Of a stretch of 64,000 nucleotides of DNA, positions 9,133-15,859 are shown in pieces. The first letter of the stretch is position 1; every line of letters begins with the position of its first letter. Under the pieces are notes generated by a model. The model was given only the letters and a program-made list of their open reading frames with translations, did no database searches and was not told where the DNA came from. Where the stretch lies: assembly GCA_964494205.1 (NCBI GenBank), contig CAZBRD010000005.1, positions 247,997 through 311,996 on the forward strand, given 5' to 3'. This stretch comes from JBBTCX01 sp964494205. GTDB taxonomy: Bacteria; Planctomycetota; Phycisphaerae; UBA1845. The position numbers were made by a program, and so were the translations under genes.

Positions 9133-9174
9133 ATCCCTCTCCCTATGAGGGAGAGGGGCAGGGTGAGGGTCTCC
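9133..9174. repeat. Dispersed repeat family R3 (copy 1)
   Basis: Core CCCTCTCCCT...AGGGAGAGGG followed by GGGTGAGGGTCTC. Related copies occur at about 12628, 14851, 26031, 32614, 42342, 47977, 49605 and 52003, in intergenic gaps or inside genes. The first half is a palindrome; the tail is constant. Confidence 0.9.
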
Positions 9175-9214
9175 GAAATTCGATGGTTCTCAACTTGACT
9201 TTCAATCCCTAACG

Positions 9215-9487
9215 TCACTCCGCCACCACATCGGCCAACCGCGAAACGCTGATCACCACCGACCGCATCACGACCACTTGCCTCCGATTGACCGTAATCC
9301 CCTTCTCCCGCGACTCATGCAGATACTGCTCCTTGGTCGCATGCCCATCGCGACAATCGTGCATGTCAGCTTCGGTCAACACAAACGTCAACGGCGTAAC
9401 TTCCTTCAGCAGTCCCAAGTAGACAATCGGCGTGTCTGTATCCAGCACGACCGGCTCGTTCAACATTCGTTCCAGCGGATCATTCAT
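9215..9487 (-). CDS. Small conserved-looking hypothetical protein
   Basis: 90 residues, unrecognised. Seen: strand-rich middle (VLDTDTPIVYLGLLKEVTPLTFVLTEADMHD, here cited only for its alternating pattern) and a final VNRRQVVVMRSVVISVSRLADVV, which together could form a small Sm/SH3-like barrel; this is inference. A DMHDCRDG turn contains the only Cys. The frame is clean, the start ATG follows an acceptable upstream region, and codon use resembles the neighbours. It sits 130 bases ahead of galE on the same strand. Confidence 0.65.
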   Translation of the reverse strand: MNDPLERMLNEPVVLDTDTPIVYLGLLKEVTPLTFVLTEADMHDCRDGHATKEQYLHESREKGITVNRRQVVVMRSVVISVSRLADVVAE

Positions 9488-9842
9488 TCGCCGCGTTCCT
9501 GCAAAAAATCCTTGCTCCCCACTTCGCGCTAATCATGTTAATCGCCATCCAAACTTTCGCCACGCACACATTCTTCACCTCACACATGATCCGACATAGG
9601 ATTCGCCGATAAACAATCAGAGACGGGAGCGCAAGCGACCGGTTGATTTGCTATCTCGATGTAACAAACATCAGAACCGCGTCCGCAAGCGAACGGCCTG
9701 ATTTCGACAATATCAGAACCGCGACCGCAAGGGAGCGGCCTCGATGATCGATAAGATGCTTGACCAAAAAGAAACAGAGCCCTTTGCGCAAGCAAAGGGA
9801 CGATTTGACCTGTAAGACACCGACGACCCCTAGGCACAACGC
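9488..9842. repeat. Repeat-filled gap ahead of trpB
   Basis: This 355-base gap holds at least four dispersed elements: an R4 variant GGGAGCGCAAGCGACCGG (about 9624-9642), two R4 copies (about 9672-9698 and 9713-9740), and R7 at 9777-9801 (palindrome CCCTTTGCGCAAGCAAAGGG, second copy 44203-44227). The minus-strand frame through it (9580-9837) is made of repeat-encoded words such as PLPCGRGSD and is not a gene. No clear trpB promoter was identified. Confidence 0.8.
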
Positions 9843-11072
9843 ATGCTCACAGACATCATCCCATCCACAGAATCGCGCCTCGGTCCAGATGCCTCCGGTC
9901 GCTTCGGCCAATTCGGTGGCCGCTTTGTCCCCGAAACTCTCATGCCCTCCGTACTCGAACTCGAGCGCGCCTACGACGCCATCCGCACCGATCGCACTTT
10001 CTGGAACGAATTACACTCGTTGCTTCAGCACTACGTCGGCCGTCCAAGCCCGCTCTATCACGCAGCACGACTGAGCAACGAACTCGGCGGCGCACAAATC
10101 CTCCTTAAGCGCGAAGACCTCAACCACACCGGCGCGCACAAAATCAACAACACGCTCGGCCAGGTTCTGCTCGCTCGGCGATTGAACAAACGTCGCATCA
10201 TCGCCGAAACCGGCGCAGGTCAGCACGGCGTCGCTACAGCCACAGCCGCCGCGTGCTTCGGCCTCGAATGTGTCGTCTACATGGGCGCCGAAGATGTTCG
10301 CCGACAGAAGCTCAACGTATTCCGCATGGAGTTGCTCGGCGCAAAGGTCGTAGCCGTCGAGACTGGTCAGAAAACGCTCAAGGACGCCATCAACGCAGCC
10401 ATGCGCGACTGGATGGGCTCCAGCGATCACACGCACTACGTCATCGGCAGCGTCATGGGCCCGCACCCCTACCCGATGATGGTCCGCGATTTTCAATCGA
10501 TCATTGGCCGTGAAACCCGCGCTCAAATGCTCGATCGCTACAACAAGTTGCCCGATTGCGTCCTCGCCTGCGTCGGCGGCGGTAGCAACGCAGCCGGCAT
10601 GTTCGCCCCGTTCATCGCCGATCGCGAAGTAACGCTCACTGGCGTCGAAGCCGCCGGTGAAGGAGTCGGGGTCGCCGGTCGCCATGCGGCCACGCTCTCT
10701 GCCGGCCAACCCGGCGTTCTTCATGGAATGCACACCTACGTCTTGCAAGATGCTGACGGACAGACCTCTCCAGTGCATTCAGTGTCAGCCGGTCTCGACT
10801 ATCCCGGCGTCGGACCGGAGCACTCCCATTGGAAAGACTCCGGTCGAGTCGAGTACGTTTCAGTAACAGACTCAGAAGCTCTGCACGGCTTCACAACCCT
10901 TTGCGAAAAGGAAGGAATAATCCCCGCCCTTGAATCCGCACACGCCGTTGCTCACGCCTTGAAAATCGCCCTAATACTGCCGAAATCCGCTCACATCGTG
11001 ATCAATCTCTCCGGCCGTGGCGACAAGGATGTTCAGGAAGTTGGCCGGATCCTCGGCAAATTTACCGGCTAA
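9843..11072 (+). CDS. trpB: Tryptophan synthase beta chain
   Basis: 409-residue PLP enzyme that condenses indole with serine to give tryptophan. Seen: GRFGQFGGRFVPETLMP opening, LLKREDLNHTGAHKINN with the PLP-binding Lys, AETGAGQHGVATA, GSVMGPHPYP, the phosphate-binding CVGGGSNAAGMF, GLDYPGVGPEH and the C-terminal NLSGRGDKD. Length is normal for TrpB1. No trpA or other trp gene is adjacent, so it is a solitary locus. A likely small-RNA unit starts about 110 bases downstream. Confidence 0.97.
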   Translation: MLTDIIPSTESRLGPDASGRFGQFGGRFVPETLMPSVLELERAYDAIRTDRTFWNELHSLLQHYVGRPSPLYHAARLSNELGGAQILLKREDLNHTGAHKINNTLGQVLLARRLNKRRIIAETGAGQHGVATATAAACFGLECVVYMGAEDVRRQKLNVFRMELLGAKVVAVETGQKTLKDAINAAMRDWMGSSDHTHYVIGSVMGPHPYPMMVRDFQSIIGRETRAQMLDRYNKLPDCVLACVGGGSNAAGMFAPFIADREVTLTGVEAAGEGVGVAGRHAATLSAGQPGVLHGMHTYVLQDADGQTSPVHSVSAGLDYPGVGPEHSHWKDSGRVEYVSVTDSEALHGFTTLCEKEGIIPALESAHAVAHALKIALILPKSAHIVINLSGRGDKDVQEVGRILGKFTG

Positions 11073-11100
11073 CTCAACAATCTAATCAATGCAGCAAATA

Positions 11101-11133
11101 GGGTGGCACGGTCAAGCGGCAGCTTGGCCGTGG
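11101..11133. repeat. Dispersed repeat family R2 (intergenic copy)
   Basis: GGGTGGCACGGTCAAGCGGC followed by AGCTTGGCCGTGG. The other close copies (7931, 15067, 32098) all lie inside coding regions; this is the intergenic reference copy. A diverged version (GTGGCACGGTCTTGCGAAGC) is at about 18891 next to hemA. Confidence 0.85.
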
Positions 11134-11180
11134 CAGACATCGTTTACCCTGAGAATCCAATGAATTGGATCGTTTAACCG

Positions 11181-11210
11181 TTGACACACCGTAACACACT
11201 TTTCTAAGAT
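11181..11210 (+). promoter_or_regulatory. Sigma70-like promoter of a small transcription unit
   Basis: TTGACA at 11181-11186, an 18-bp spacer and TAAGAT at 11205-11210. No convincing coding sequence starts downstream before the terminator at 11373, so it probably drives a short RNA. Confidence 0.55.
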
Positions 11211-11216
11211 AACACC

Positions 11217-11403
11217 CATGCGGCGACGGACTATCTTGTCAGCTCAAGGGATTTCACAGTGCTCACCCGAGTTGAGCGCGATGGAAGTCGCTGCGTGTTG
11301 TTGTTCCATGACAGCGGAATAACCGCCTGTTCGGGACCACGACTAATTCTTGAAATTGCAAAACGTCGAACGACCCGCAGGCACAGCCCCTGCGGGTTTT
11401 TTT
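11217..11403 (+). ncRNA. Candidate small RNA or leader RNA of about 185 nt
   Basis: The interval runs from the expected start point of the promoter above to a strong terminator. It folds by eye into successive hairpins: GCTCAA/TTGAGC (11242-11247 with 11272-11277), ATGGAA/TTCCAT (11281-11286 with 11304-11309), GCGG/CCGC (11314-11326), then the terminator stem. I could not match it to SRP RNA, tmRNA, RNase P, 6S or a riboswitch consensus. The size resembles 6S RNA but the hallmark central bubble was not established. It could also be a far-upstream leader of cysH. Confidence 0.45.
11373..11403 (+). terminator. Intrinsic terminator
   Basis: ACCCGCAGG/CCTGCGGGT nine-pair stem with a CACAGCC loop and an uninterrupted run of seven T. 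It ends the small unit at 11217 and would also stop read-through from trpB. Confidence 0.85.
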
Positions 11404-11475
11404 GTTGGGAATGCTTTAGTGAAAGTAACCGTGAGCAAGAATGTTCAGTGAAAGCGGGCAACGCGAGAATCACCG

Positions 11476-11602
11476 AGCCCCTGTTGCGGCGAACATGAAA
11501 GTCACCAGCTGCGGTAGTAGCGAACGCGAACATCGCCCAGCCGCAGTGGCGGCGAACATGTAGAACAATAAGCCGCGGTAGCGGCGATCGCGGACAGCCC
11601 AC
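11476..11602. repeat. Degenerate tandem repeat, 32-bp period, four units
   Basis: Units at 11476-11506, 11507-11538, 11539-11570 and 11571-11602 share AGCcGCgGTgGCGGCGAACAtG-like text. The last unit is the left end of repeat family R6, so R6 elements may be built from this unit. Confidence 0.7.
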
Positions 11603-11863
11603 GGTGGAAACCAATGGTATCTACAGAAGTCGCCAACCTCGATCGTCCGGACGGGCGCACGGTAGTTGCCAGTGATTTCAATCACTGGATTCGAGTTGCT
11701 TTTTCAACCTTCCGCCCGGATGGGCGGACGAATGCGATGGCTGGAACCCCTTGCCAGTACTGTGAATGCTGGCTCGCATAGGCTACAAAGTTGTGTAGAT
11801 ACCATTGGTGGAAACCGTGGGAGACAAGCGTATAAGAATACCAAGCCCCGGCAGGGGCGGCCG
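11571..11863. repeat. Dispersed repeat R6, interrupted copy
   Basis: Left part 11571-11612 and right part 11807-11863 align with the uninterrupted copy at 16905-16997 (GCGGACAGCCCACGG... and AAGCCCCGGCAGGGGCG). The 194 bases between them are absent from the 16905 copy and are described as a separate insertion. Confidence 0.75.
11613..11806. mobile_element. MITE-like 194-bp insertion with terminal inverted repeats and 10-bp target duplication
   Basis: The element begins AATGGTATCTACA (11613-11625) and ends with its exact reverse complement TGTAGATACCATT (11794-11806). It is flanked by the direct repeat GGTGGAAACC (11603-11612 and 11807-11816), which occurs once in a reconstructed empty site and matches the R6 copy at 16938-16950. 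Inside there is a palindrome CCAGTGATT-TC-AATCACTGG. No open frame of note, so it would need a transposase from elsewhere. Mobility is inferred from this structure alone. Confidence 0.65.
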
Positions 11864-11897
11864 AAATCGGCAATCAAGGAACACGGGAGAGGAAGTC

Positions 11898-12611
11898 ATG
11901 CAACTGGAAGTCTTATCCAAACCGAGGAGCAAAACCATCGGCGAGGAATCAACCACCGAGGAAATCATCGGCTGGTCTATGGACCGCTTTGCGGATCAAC
12001 GACTGGTCATGACAACATCGTTTGGCATGGAAGGCTGCGCGCTCATCGATATGTATGCAGCTCAAAACAAACCGCTTACCGTCGTCTACCTCGATACCAT
12101 GTTTTTCTTCCCTGAAACATATGAACTCCGCGATCGCATGATCGATCGTTACCCGCATCTTGAATTCGTGAATCGCGGCACAACATTCACACCCGAGGAG
12201 CAGGCCGCCGAATACGGCGATGAGCTTTGGAAATACAACCCTGATCAATGCTGCAAGATCCGCAAGGTTGATCCGATGGTTGACGTCATGAACGAAGTTG
12301 ACGTCTGGATCACCGGCCTGCGTCGCAGTCAATCAAGCACGCGCGGCGCAATCAAAGTCGTCGAGTGGGATTGGCAATATCAGGTTGTCAAAGTGAACCC
12401 GCTATGGAACTGGGACCGCGCCCAGATCTGGGAATACATCCAGCACCACAAAGTGCCCTACAACGACCTGCATGAACAAGGCTACCCGACGGTCGGTTGC
12501 ACACATTGCACCAAGCCCGTTCCCGGCAGTCGACCGGGCGATTATTCCCGCGCAGGTCGCTGGGCCGGGACGGGTAAGACCGAATGTGGTTTGCATGGTG
12601 GTGGGATCTAA
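11898..12611 (+). CDS. cysH: Adenylyl/phosphoadenylyl-sulfate reductase, [4Fe-4S] type
   Basis: 237-residue thioredoxin-dependent reductase giving sulfite from APS (or PAPS). Seen: VMTTSFGMEGCALIDM (PP-loop region), VVYLDTMFFFPETYELRD, the cysteine pair in DQCCKIRKV, GLRRSQSSTR, then GCTHCTKP and the catalytic TECGLH. The CC...CxxC set signals the iron-sulfur form that usually prefers APS. The frame opens at 11805 inside the R6 repeat; the ATG at 11898 with GGGAGAGGAAG just upstream is the better start. It supplies sulfite to the siroheme reductase at 20487. Confidence 0.94.
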   Translation: MQLEVLSKPRSKTIGEESTTEEIIGWSMDRFADQRLVMTTSFGMEGCALIDMYAAQNKPLTVVYLDTMFFFPETYELRDRMIDRYPHLEFVNRGTTFTPEEQAAEYGDELWKYNPDQCCKIRKVDPMVDVMNEVDVWITGLRRSQSSTRGAIKVVEWDWQYQVVKVNPLWNWDRAQIWEYIQHHKVPYNDLHEQGYPTVGCTHCTKPVPGSRPGDYSRAGRWAGTGKTECGLHGGGI

Positions 12612-12627
12612 AACCATACAACTGAAT

Positions 12628-12670
12628 CTCCCTCTCCCTCTTAGGGAGTGGGCAGGGTGAGGGTCTCTTG
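12628..12670. repeat. Dispersed repeat family R3 (copy 2)
   Basis: CTCCCTCTCCCTCTTAGGGA core and GGGTGAGGGTCTCTT tail, starting 17 bases after the cysH stop. Confidence 0.88.
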
Positions 12671-12765
12671 AGCGGCAATCGCGAGGTTCTGCTATAGCGT
12701 CCAAGAACAAATGTGCGCGGTAACAATGCAGCCACGCGAGATGCAAACGACAAGCAAATAGATTT

Positions 12766-12793
12766 GGGGCAGGTCGAAAGCTCGACCTGCCCC
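12766..12793. terminator. Strong 12-bp hairpin between convergent units
   Basis: GGGGCAGGTCGA/TCGACCTGCCCC with an AAGC loop, perfect. It is downstream of both cysH (plus) and the 34-residue ORF (minus). Neither side has a long T-run, so termination is plausible but not proven. Confidence 0.5.
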
Positions 12794-12829
12794 CTCTCTC
12801 CCCACCCGTCTGTTCATTTCCATCGCGAC

Positions 12830-12934
12830 TTAGAACGAGATGATGTCCGCCCCGCTGAAAATCGAAGCGAATCCGACGAGCAGCGCGATGATAATGATAA
12901 TCAACGTTGTGTTATCAGTGGTTGTGACTTCCAT
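12830..12934 (-). CDS. Single-pass membrane micropeptide, 34 residues
   Basis: Too short for standard ORF lists. The minus-strand frame starts ATG GAA GTC ACA and encodes an N-terminal EVTTTDNTT, a hydrophobic run LIIIIIALLVGFASIF and a short SGADIISF tail, then TAA. A purine-rich GGGAGAAAG lies six bases upstream of the ATG, and a strong hairpin lies about 40 bases past the stop. This composition of start signal, one clean transmembrane helix and terminator-like hairpin argues for a real gene. It resembles small accessory subunits of membrane complexes in layout only; no family is assigned. Confidence 0.6.
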   Translation of the reverse strand: MEVTTTDNTTLIIIIIALLVGFASIFSGADIISF

Positions 12935-13245
12935 CTACTTTCTCCCTAAAAAGTCCTGAAATTACTTCCAGCTCTCGCTGTGCCTCTTTCCGTTTGCCAT
13001 ATCGCGAATGACGATTCATTTGGCTCGTTGAAAGACAGCTCTTTCATCTCCTTCTTTGCCTGGGGAAATTGAAATGTCTACCGCGACAATTTGTCTCGCC
13101 TGAAATGACATCAAATACAGTAAACCAACACAAGAATTGTCGCTTCAAACCCCCGGACACGGATCAACCGGCAAGGGTTTACTTTCCAGTGTGACTCGGC
13201 TTTGCAATCGACCAATAGGTGAAAATGAAATTACAGAATTGAAGT
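12935..13245. other. Intergenic stretch, no gene seen
   Basis: Upstream region of the 34-residue ORF and downstream region of hemB. A/T-richer than the flanks. I see no tRNA, convincing frame or repeat copy here. Confidence 0.6.
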
Positions 13246-14226
13246 TCAGGCGTTTATCCAGCCGCAAGCCTCTTTTGCAAAATACGTGAGGATCATGTCC
13301 GCCCCCGCTCGCTTGATCGATGTCAATGACTCAAGCACTGTCGCCCGTTCATCAAGCCAGCCATTCTTGGCTGCGGCCTTCAACATGCTGTATTCACCGC
13401 TCACCTGATAGGCCGCGATAGGAACATCCGCATGCGCCTCACGCACTCGGCGAATGATGTCGAGGTATGGCATCGCAGGCTTGACCATCACAACGTCCGC
13501 ACCTTCCTCGATGTCCAAACTCGCCTCAGCCAACGCCTCCCGCGCATTCGATGGATCCATCTGGTACGCCCGCCGATTTCCCTGTTTCGGCGACGACTCA
13601 GCCGCATCGCGAAACGGTCCATAAAACGCTGACGCATACTTCACCGCATACGCGAGGATGGCTGTCTCTTTGAATCCACCTTTATCGAGTGCCGCTCGAA
13701 TGGCACCGACCGCGCCATCCATCATCCCGCTTGGCGCAACAACATCTGCCCCGACCGCGGCATGCGAAACCGCCGTCTTCGCGATCAATTCCAGCGACGT
13801 GTCATTATCAACCTCGTCATCCTTCAGCACACCGCAATGCCCATGTGCCGTAAACTGGCACAAGCATACATCCGTCATGATGACAAGGTCGCCATGCGCT
13901 TTCCGCACCCGCAAAATCGCCTGCTGCACAATTCCGCGCTCGTCGTAGGCCGAACTCGCTCGATTATCCTTGTGCGTCGGCACACCGAACAAAATGATCG
14001 ACCGAATCCCTTGGCCGACAACCACATCCACTCCACGACTCAGCGAGTCAACCGAATACCGCTCAATCCCCGGCATGCTCGGCACCGTCCCAGCAGCTTT
14101 CGCTTCTTCAACCACGAACATCGGATACACAAACTGCGAAGGATGCAGCCGAGTCTCCTGCACAAGACCGCGCAACCCCTCCGTTCGCCGCATGCGCCGC
14201 AATCGACGTGTTGGATACCCGCTCAT
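13246..14226 (-). CDS. hemB: Porphobilinogen synthase (delta-aminolevulinate dehydratase)
   Basis: 326 residues from the ATG at 14226. It condenses two 5-aminolevulinate molecules to porphobilinogen. Seen: RRLRRMRRTEGLRGLVQET, YPMFVVE, VDVVVGQGI, the metal-site segment MTDVCLCQFTAHGHCGVL, AYAVKYASAFYGPFRDA with the Schiff-base Lys, MVKPAMPYLDIIR (second active-site Lys) and YQVSGEYSML. The Cys-Cys-rich metal loop suggests a zinc-type enzyme, though one usual Cys appears to be His/Gly-shifted. GGGGG precedes the ATG; the longer frame (from 14268) would overlap the cobA-hemD stop. Last gene of the heme operon. Confidence 0.96.
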   Translation of the reverse strand: MSGYPTRRLRRMRRTEGLRGLVQETRLHPSQFVYPMFVVEEAKAAGTVPSMPGIERYSVDSLSRGVDVVVGQGIRSIILFGVPTHKDNRASSAYDERGIVQQAILRVRKAHGDLVIMTDVCLCQFTAHGHCGVLKDDEVDNDTSLELIAKTAVSHAAVGADVVAPSGMMDGAVGAIRAALDKGGFKETAILAYAVKYASAFYGPFRDAAESSPKQGNRRAYQMDPSNAREALAEASLDIEEGADVVMVKPAMPYLDIIRRVREAHADVPIAAYQVSGEYSMLKAAAKNGWLDERATVLESLTSIKRAGADMILTYFAKEACGWINA

Positions 14227-14230
14227 CGCA

Positions 14231-15859
14231 TTACCCCCGCGCGGCGAAAAACCGCGCCAGCGAATCAACCAACCCCGCCGCCGTGTGCGGCGTTGCCATC
14301 ACGTCCACGATTATTCCCGCCGCTCGCGCCGCATCCGCTGTCGTAGGTCCAAGACACGCAACCACTGCACCTATGACCTTTAACTTCTGGTCGACCCAAC
14401 TCTGCACAGCCGACGGACTATAGAACGTGATCACATCAATACCCCGCTCGAAGACGGCCTCAATCGCACTCGGCGGCGAAACCGCGCGCGTATAATACAC
14501 CACCACATCATCGACCGCGATTCCATTGGCAGTCAGCGCCTGCATCAGCACGGGCCTCGCCTGATCTCCGCGCGGAAAAAGCACACGTCGCGGCCTCGAA
14601 TCACCAAGTTGAATGATCGATTTCGCCAACGTCTCAGCCGTGTAATGTTCGGGAGTAAGATCCGCACGGACGCCGCGCCGAAGCAATGCTGCCGCAGTAG
14701 CCGGACCTACCGCCGCCACTTTGCATCGCGCGAGCGAGCGCGCATCCAACTCCATTTTTCTCAACATACGAAAGAACCCGATCACCCCATGCACCGAAGT
14801 GAACGTGATCCAATCGTAGCGATCAAGCGAACCGAGAACACCTGACGATGCTCCCTCTCCCTCTTGGGGAGAGGGCAGGGGTGAGGGGCTCTTTCCAAGT
14901 GCGTCAAAATTCGGATATGTAATCCGAATGAGCGGACACAGAATCGGCGTCGCACCGGTGCTCGTGATCAGCCTTGCCAATTCATCCGAAGAGGATCGCG
15001 ACCTCGTCACGAGAACTCGCTTACCAGCCAGCGGGCGCGCAATTGCTGAATGACGCCCATCATCCGGGGTGGCACGGTCAAGCCGCAGCTTGGCCGTGGA
15101 ACCTGTCGATGGCGCGATCGAACCATTCGTCTCCGCGAACTTAGCAACCGCCCCGATCACCGTCACGATCGGCGCTTCAATCCCCGCGCGATCGGCAGCC
15201 TCGGCAATCTCGCCCAACGTCGCCTTCACCACGCGCTGTGACGAGGTCGTCCCCCACTCCACGCACGCCGCGGGAGTCGTCGCATCCCGACCCGCGCTCA
15301 TCAATCCGTCAGCGATCTCCCGCAAATTCTCCCGCCCCATCATCACGCAAATCGCATCGATCGCCGCCAGCGCAGGAAAGTTGATGTCCGGCGCTCCCGT
15401 ATCTTCACCTGTTTTTCCCGTCAAAACTGCGAAACACCGAATGAGGTTTCGATGCGTTAGCGGAATACCCGCAGCCGCCGGGGCCGCGATCGCACTCGAA
15501 ACGCCGGGAATGACAACACAATCAACCCCAGCTTCCTTGCAGGCAACCATCTCCTCGAAACCGCGTCCAAAAATGAACGGATCGCCCCCCTTGAGTCGTA
15601 CCACCAATTTTCCCGCGAGAGCGCGTTCAACGAGAAGCCCGTTGATGCCATCCTGTGGCACCGTGTGCCTTCCCGGCGATTTCCCGACAGAGATGATTTC
15701 AGCCCCGCGTCGCGCTTCCAGTAGCAGCTCATGAGAAATGAGACGATCGTGAACAATCACGTCGGCTGAACGCAGCAGTCGCAATCCTCGAACAGTAATC
15801 AACCCCGGGTCGCCCGGACCCGCCCCAACCAAATAGACGATCCCCCGCGACGCGTTCAA
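14231..15859 (-). CDS. CobA-HemD fusion: uroporphyrinogen-III methyltransferase / synthase
   Basis: 542 residues. Residues 1-243 are the SAM-dependent uroporphyrinogen-III C-methyltransferase giving precorrin-2: VYLVGAGPGDPGLITVRG, RLKGGDPFIFGRG, VIPGVSSAIAAPA, GIPLTHR, MGRENL. Residues about 275-542 are uroporphyrinogen-III synthase (RPLAGKRVLVTRS, WITFTSVHGVIGFF, VAAVGPATAAAL). Two in-frame dispersed repeats are present: TAKLRLDRAT (255-264, R2) in the interdomain linker and SPSPLPSPQEGEG (324-336, R3) in a loop of the HemD half. It overlaps the cbiX-hemC gene by four bases (ATGA). The fusion places both fates of uroporphyrinogen-III, heme and siroheme, on one polypeptide. Confidence 0.94.
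   Translation of the reverse strand: MNASRGIVYLVGAGPGDPGLITVRGLRLLRSADVIVHDRLISHELLLEARRGAEIISVGKSPGRHTVPQDGINGLLVERALAGKLVVRLKGGDPFIFGRGFEEMVACKEAGVDCVVIPGVSSAIAAPAAAGIPLTHRNLIRCFAVLTGKTGEDTGAPDINFPALAAIDAICVMMGRENLREIADGLMSAGRDATTPAACVEWGTTSSQRVVKATLGEIAEAADRAGIEAPIVTVIGAVAKFAETNGSIAPSTGSTAKLRLDRATPDDGRHSAIARPLAGKRVLVTRSRSSSDELARLITSTGATPILCPLIRITYPNFDALGKSPSPLPSPQEGEGASSGVLGSLDRYDWITFTSVHGVIGFFRMLRKMELDARSLARCKVAAVGPATAAALLRRGVRADLTPEHYTAETLAKSIIQLGDSRPRRVLFPRGDQARPVLMQALTANGIAVDDVVVYYTRAVSPPSAIEAVFERGIDVITFYSPSAVQSWVDQKLKVIGAVVACLGPTTADAARAAGIIVDVMATPHTAAGLVDSLARFFAARG
14851..14893. repeat. R3 copy inside the hemD domain
   Basis: CTCCCTCTCCCTCTTGGGGA followed by GAGGGCAGGGGTGAGGGGCT. Reads in frame as SPSPLPSPQEGEG. 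Confidence 0.88.
15067..15099. repeat. R2 copy inside the cobA-hemD linker
   Basis: GGGTGGCACGGTCAAGCCGC then AGCTTGGCCGTGG, identical to the 7931 copy over its core. Reads in frame on the minus strand as TAKLRLDRAT. Confidence 0.9.

Noticed and set aside
9580..9837. Minus-strand frame of 85 codons ahead of trpB
   Set aside because: Its words (PLPCGRGSD, FACGRGSD, QPVACAPVSD) come entirely from R4-family repeats; no domain or start signal.
11217..11403. 6S RNA or SRP RNA
   Set aside because: The size fits 6S, but I could not find the central bubble or any SRP consensus, so it is left unnamed.
11259..11498. Plus-strand 79-codon frame across the terminator after the candidate small RNA
   Set aside because: It runs through a strong intrinsic terminator and shows no protein-like composition.
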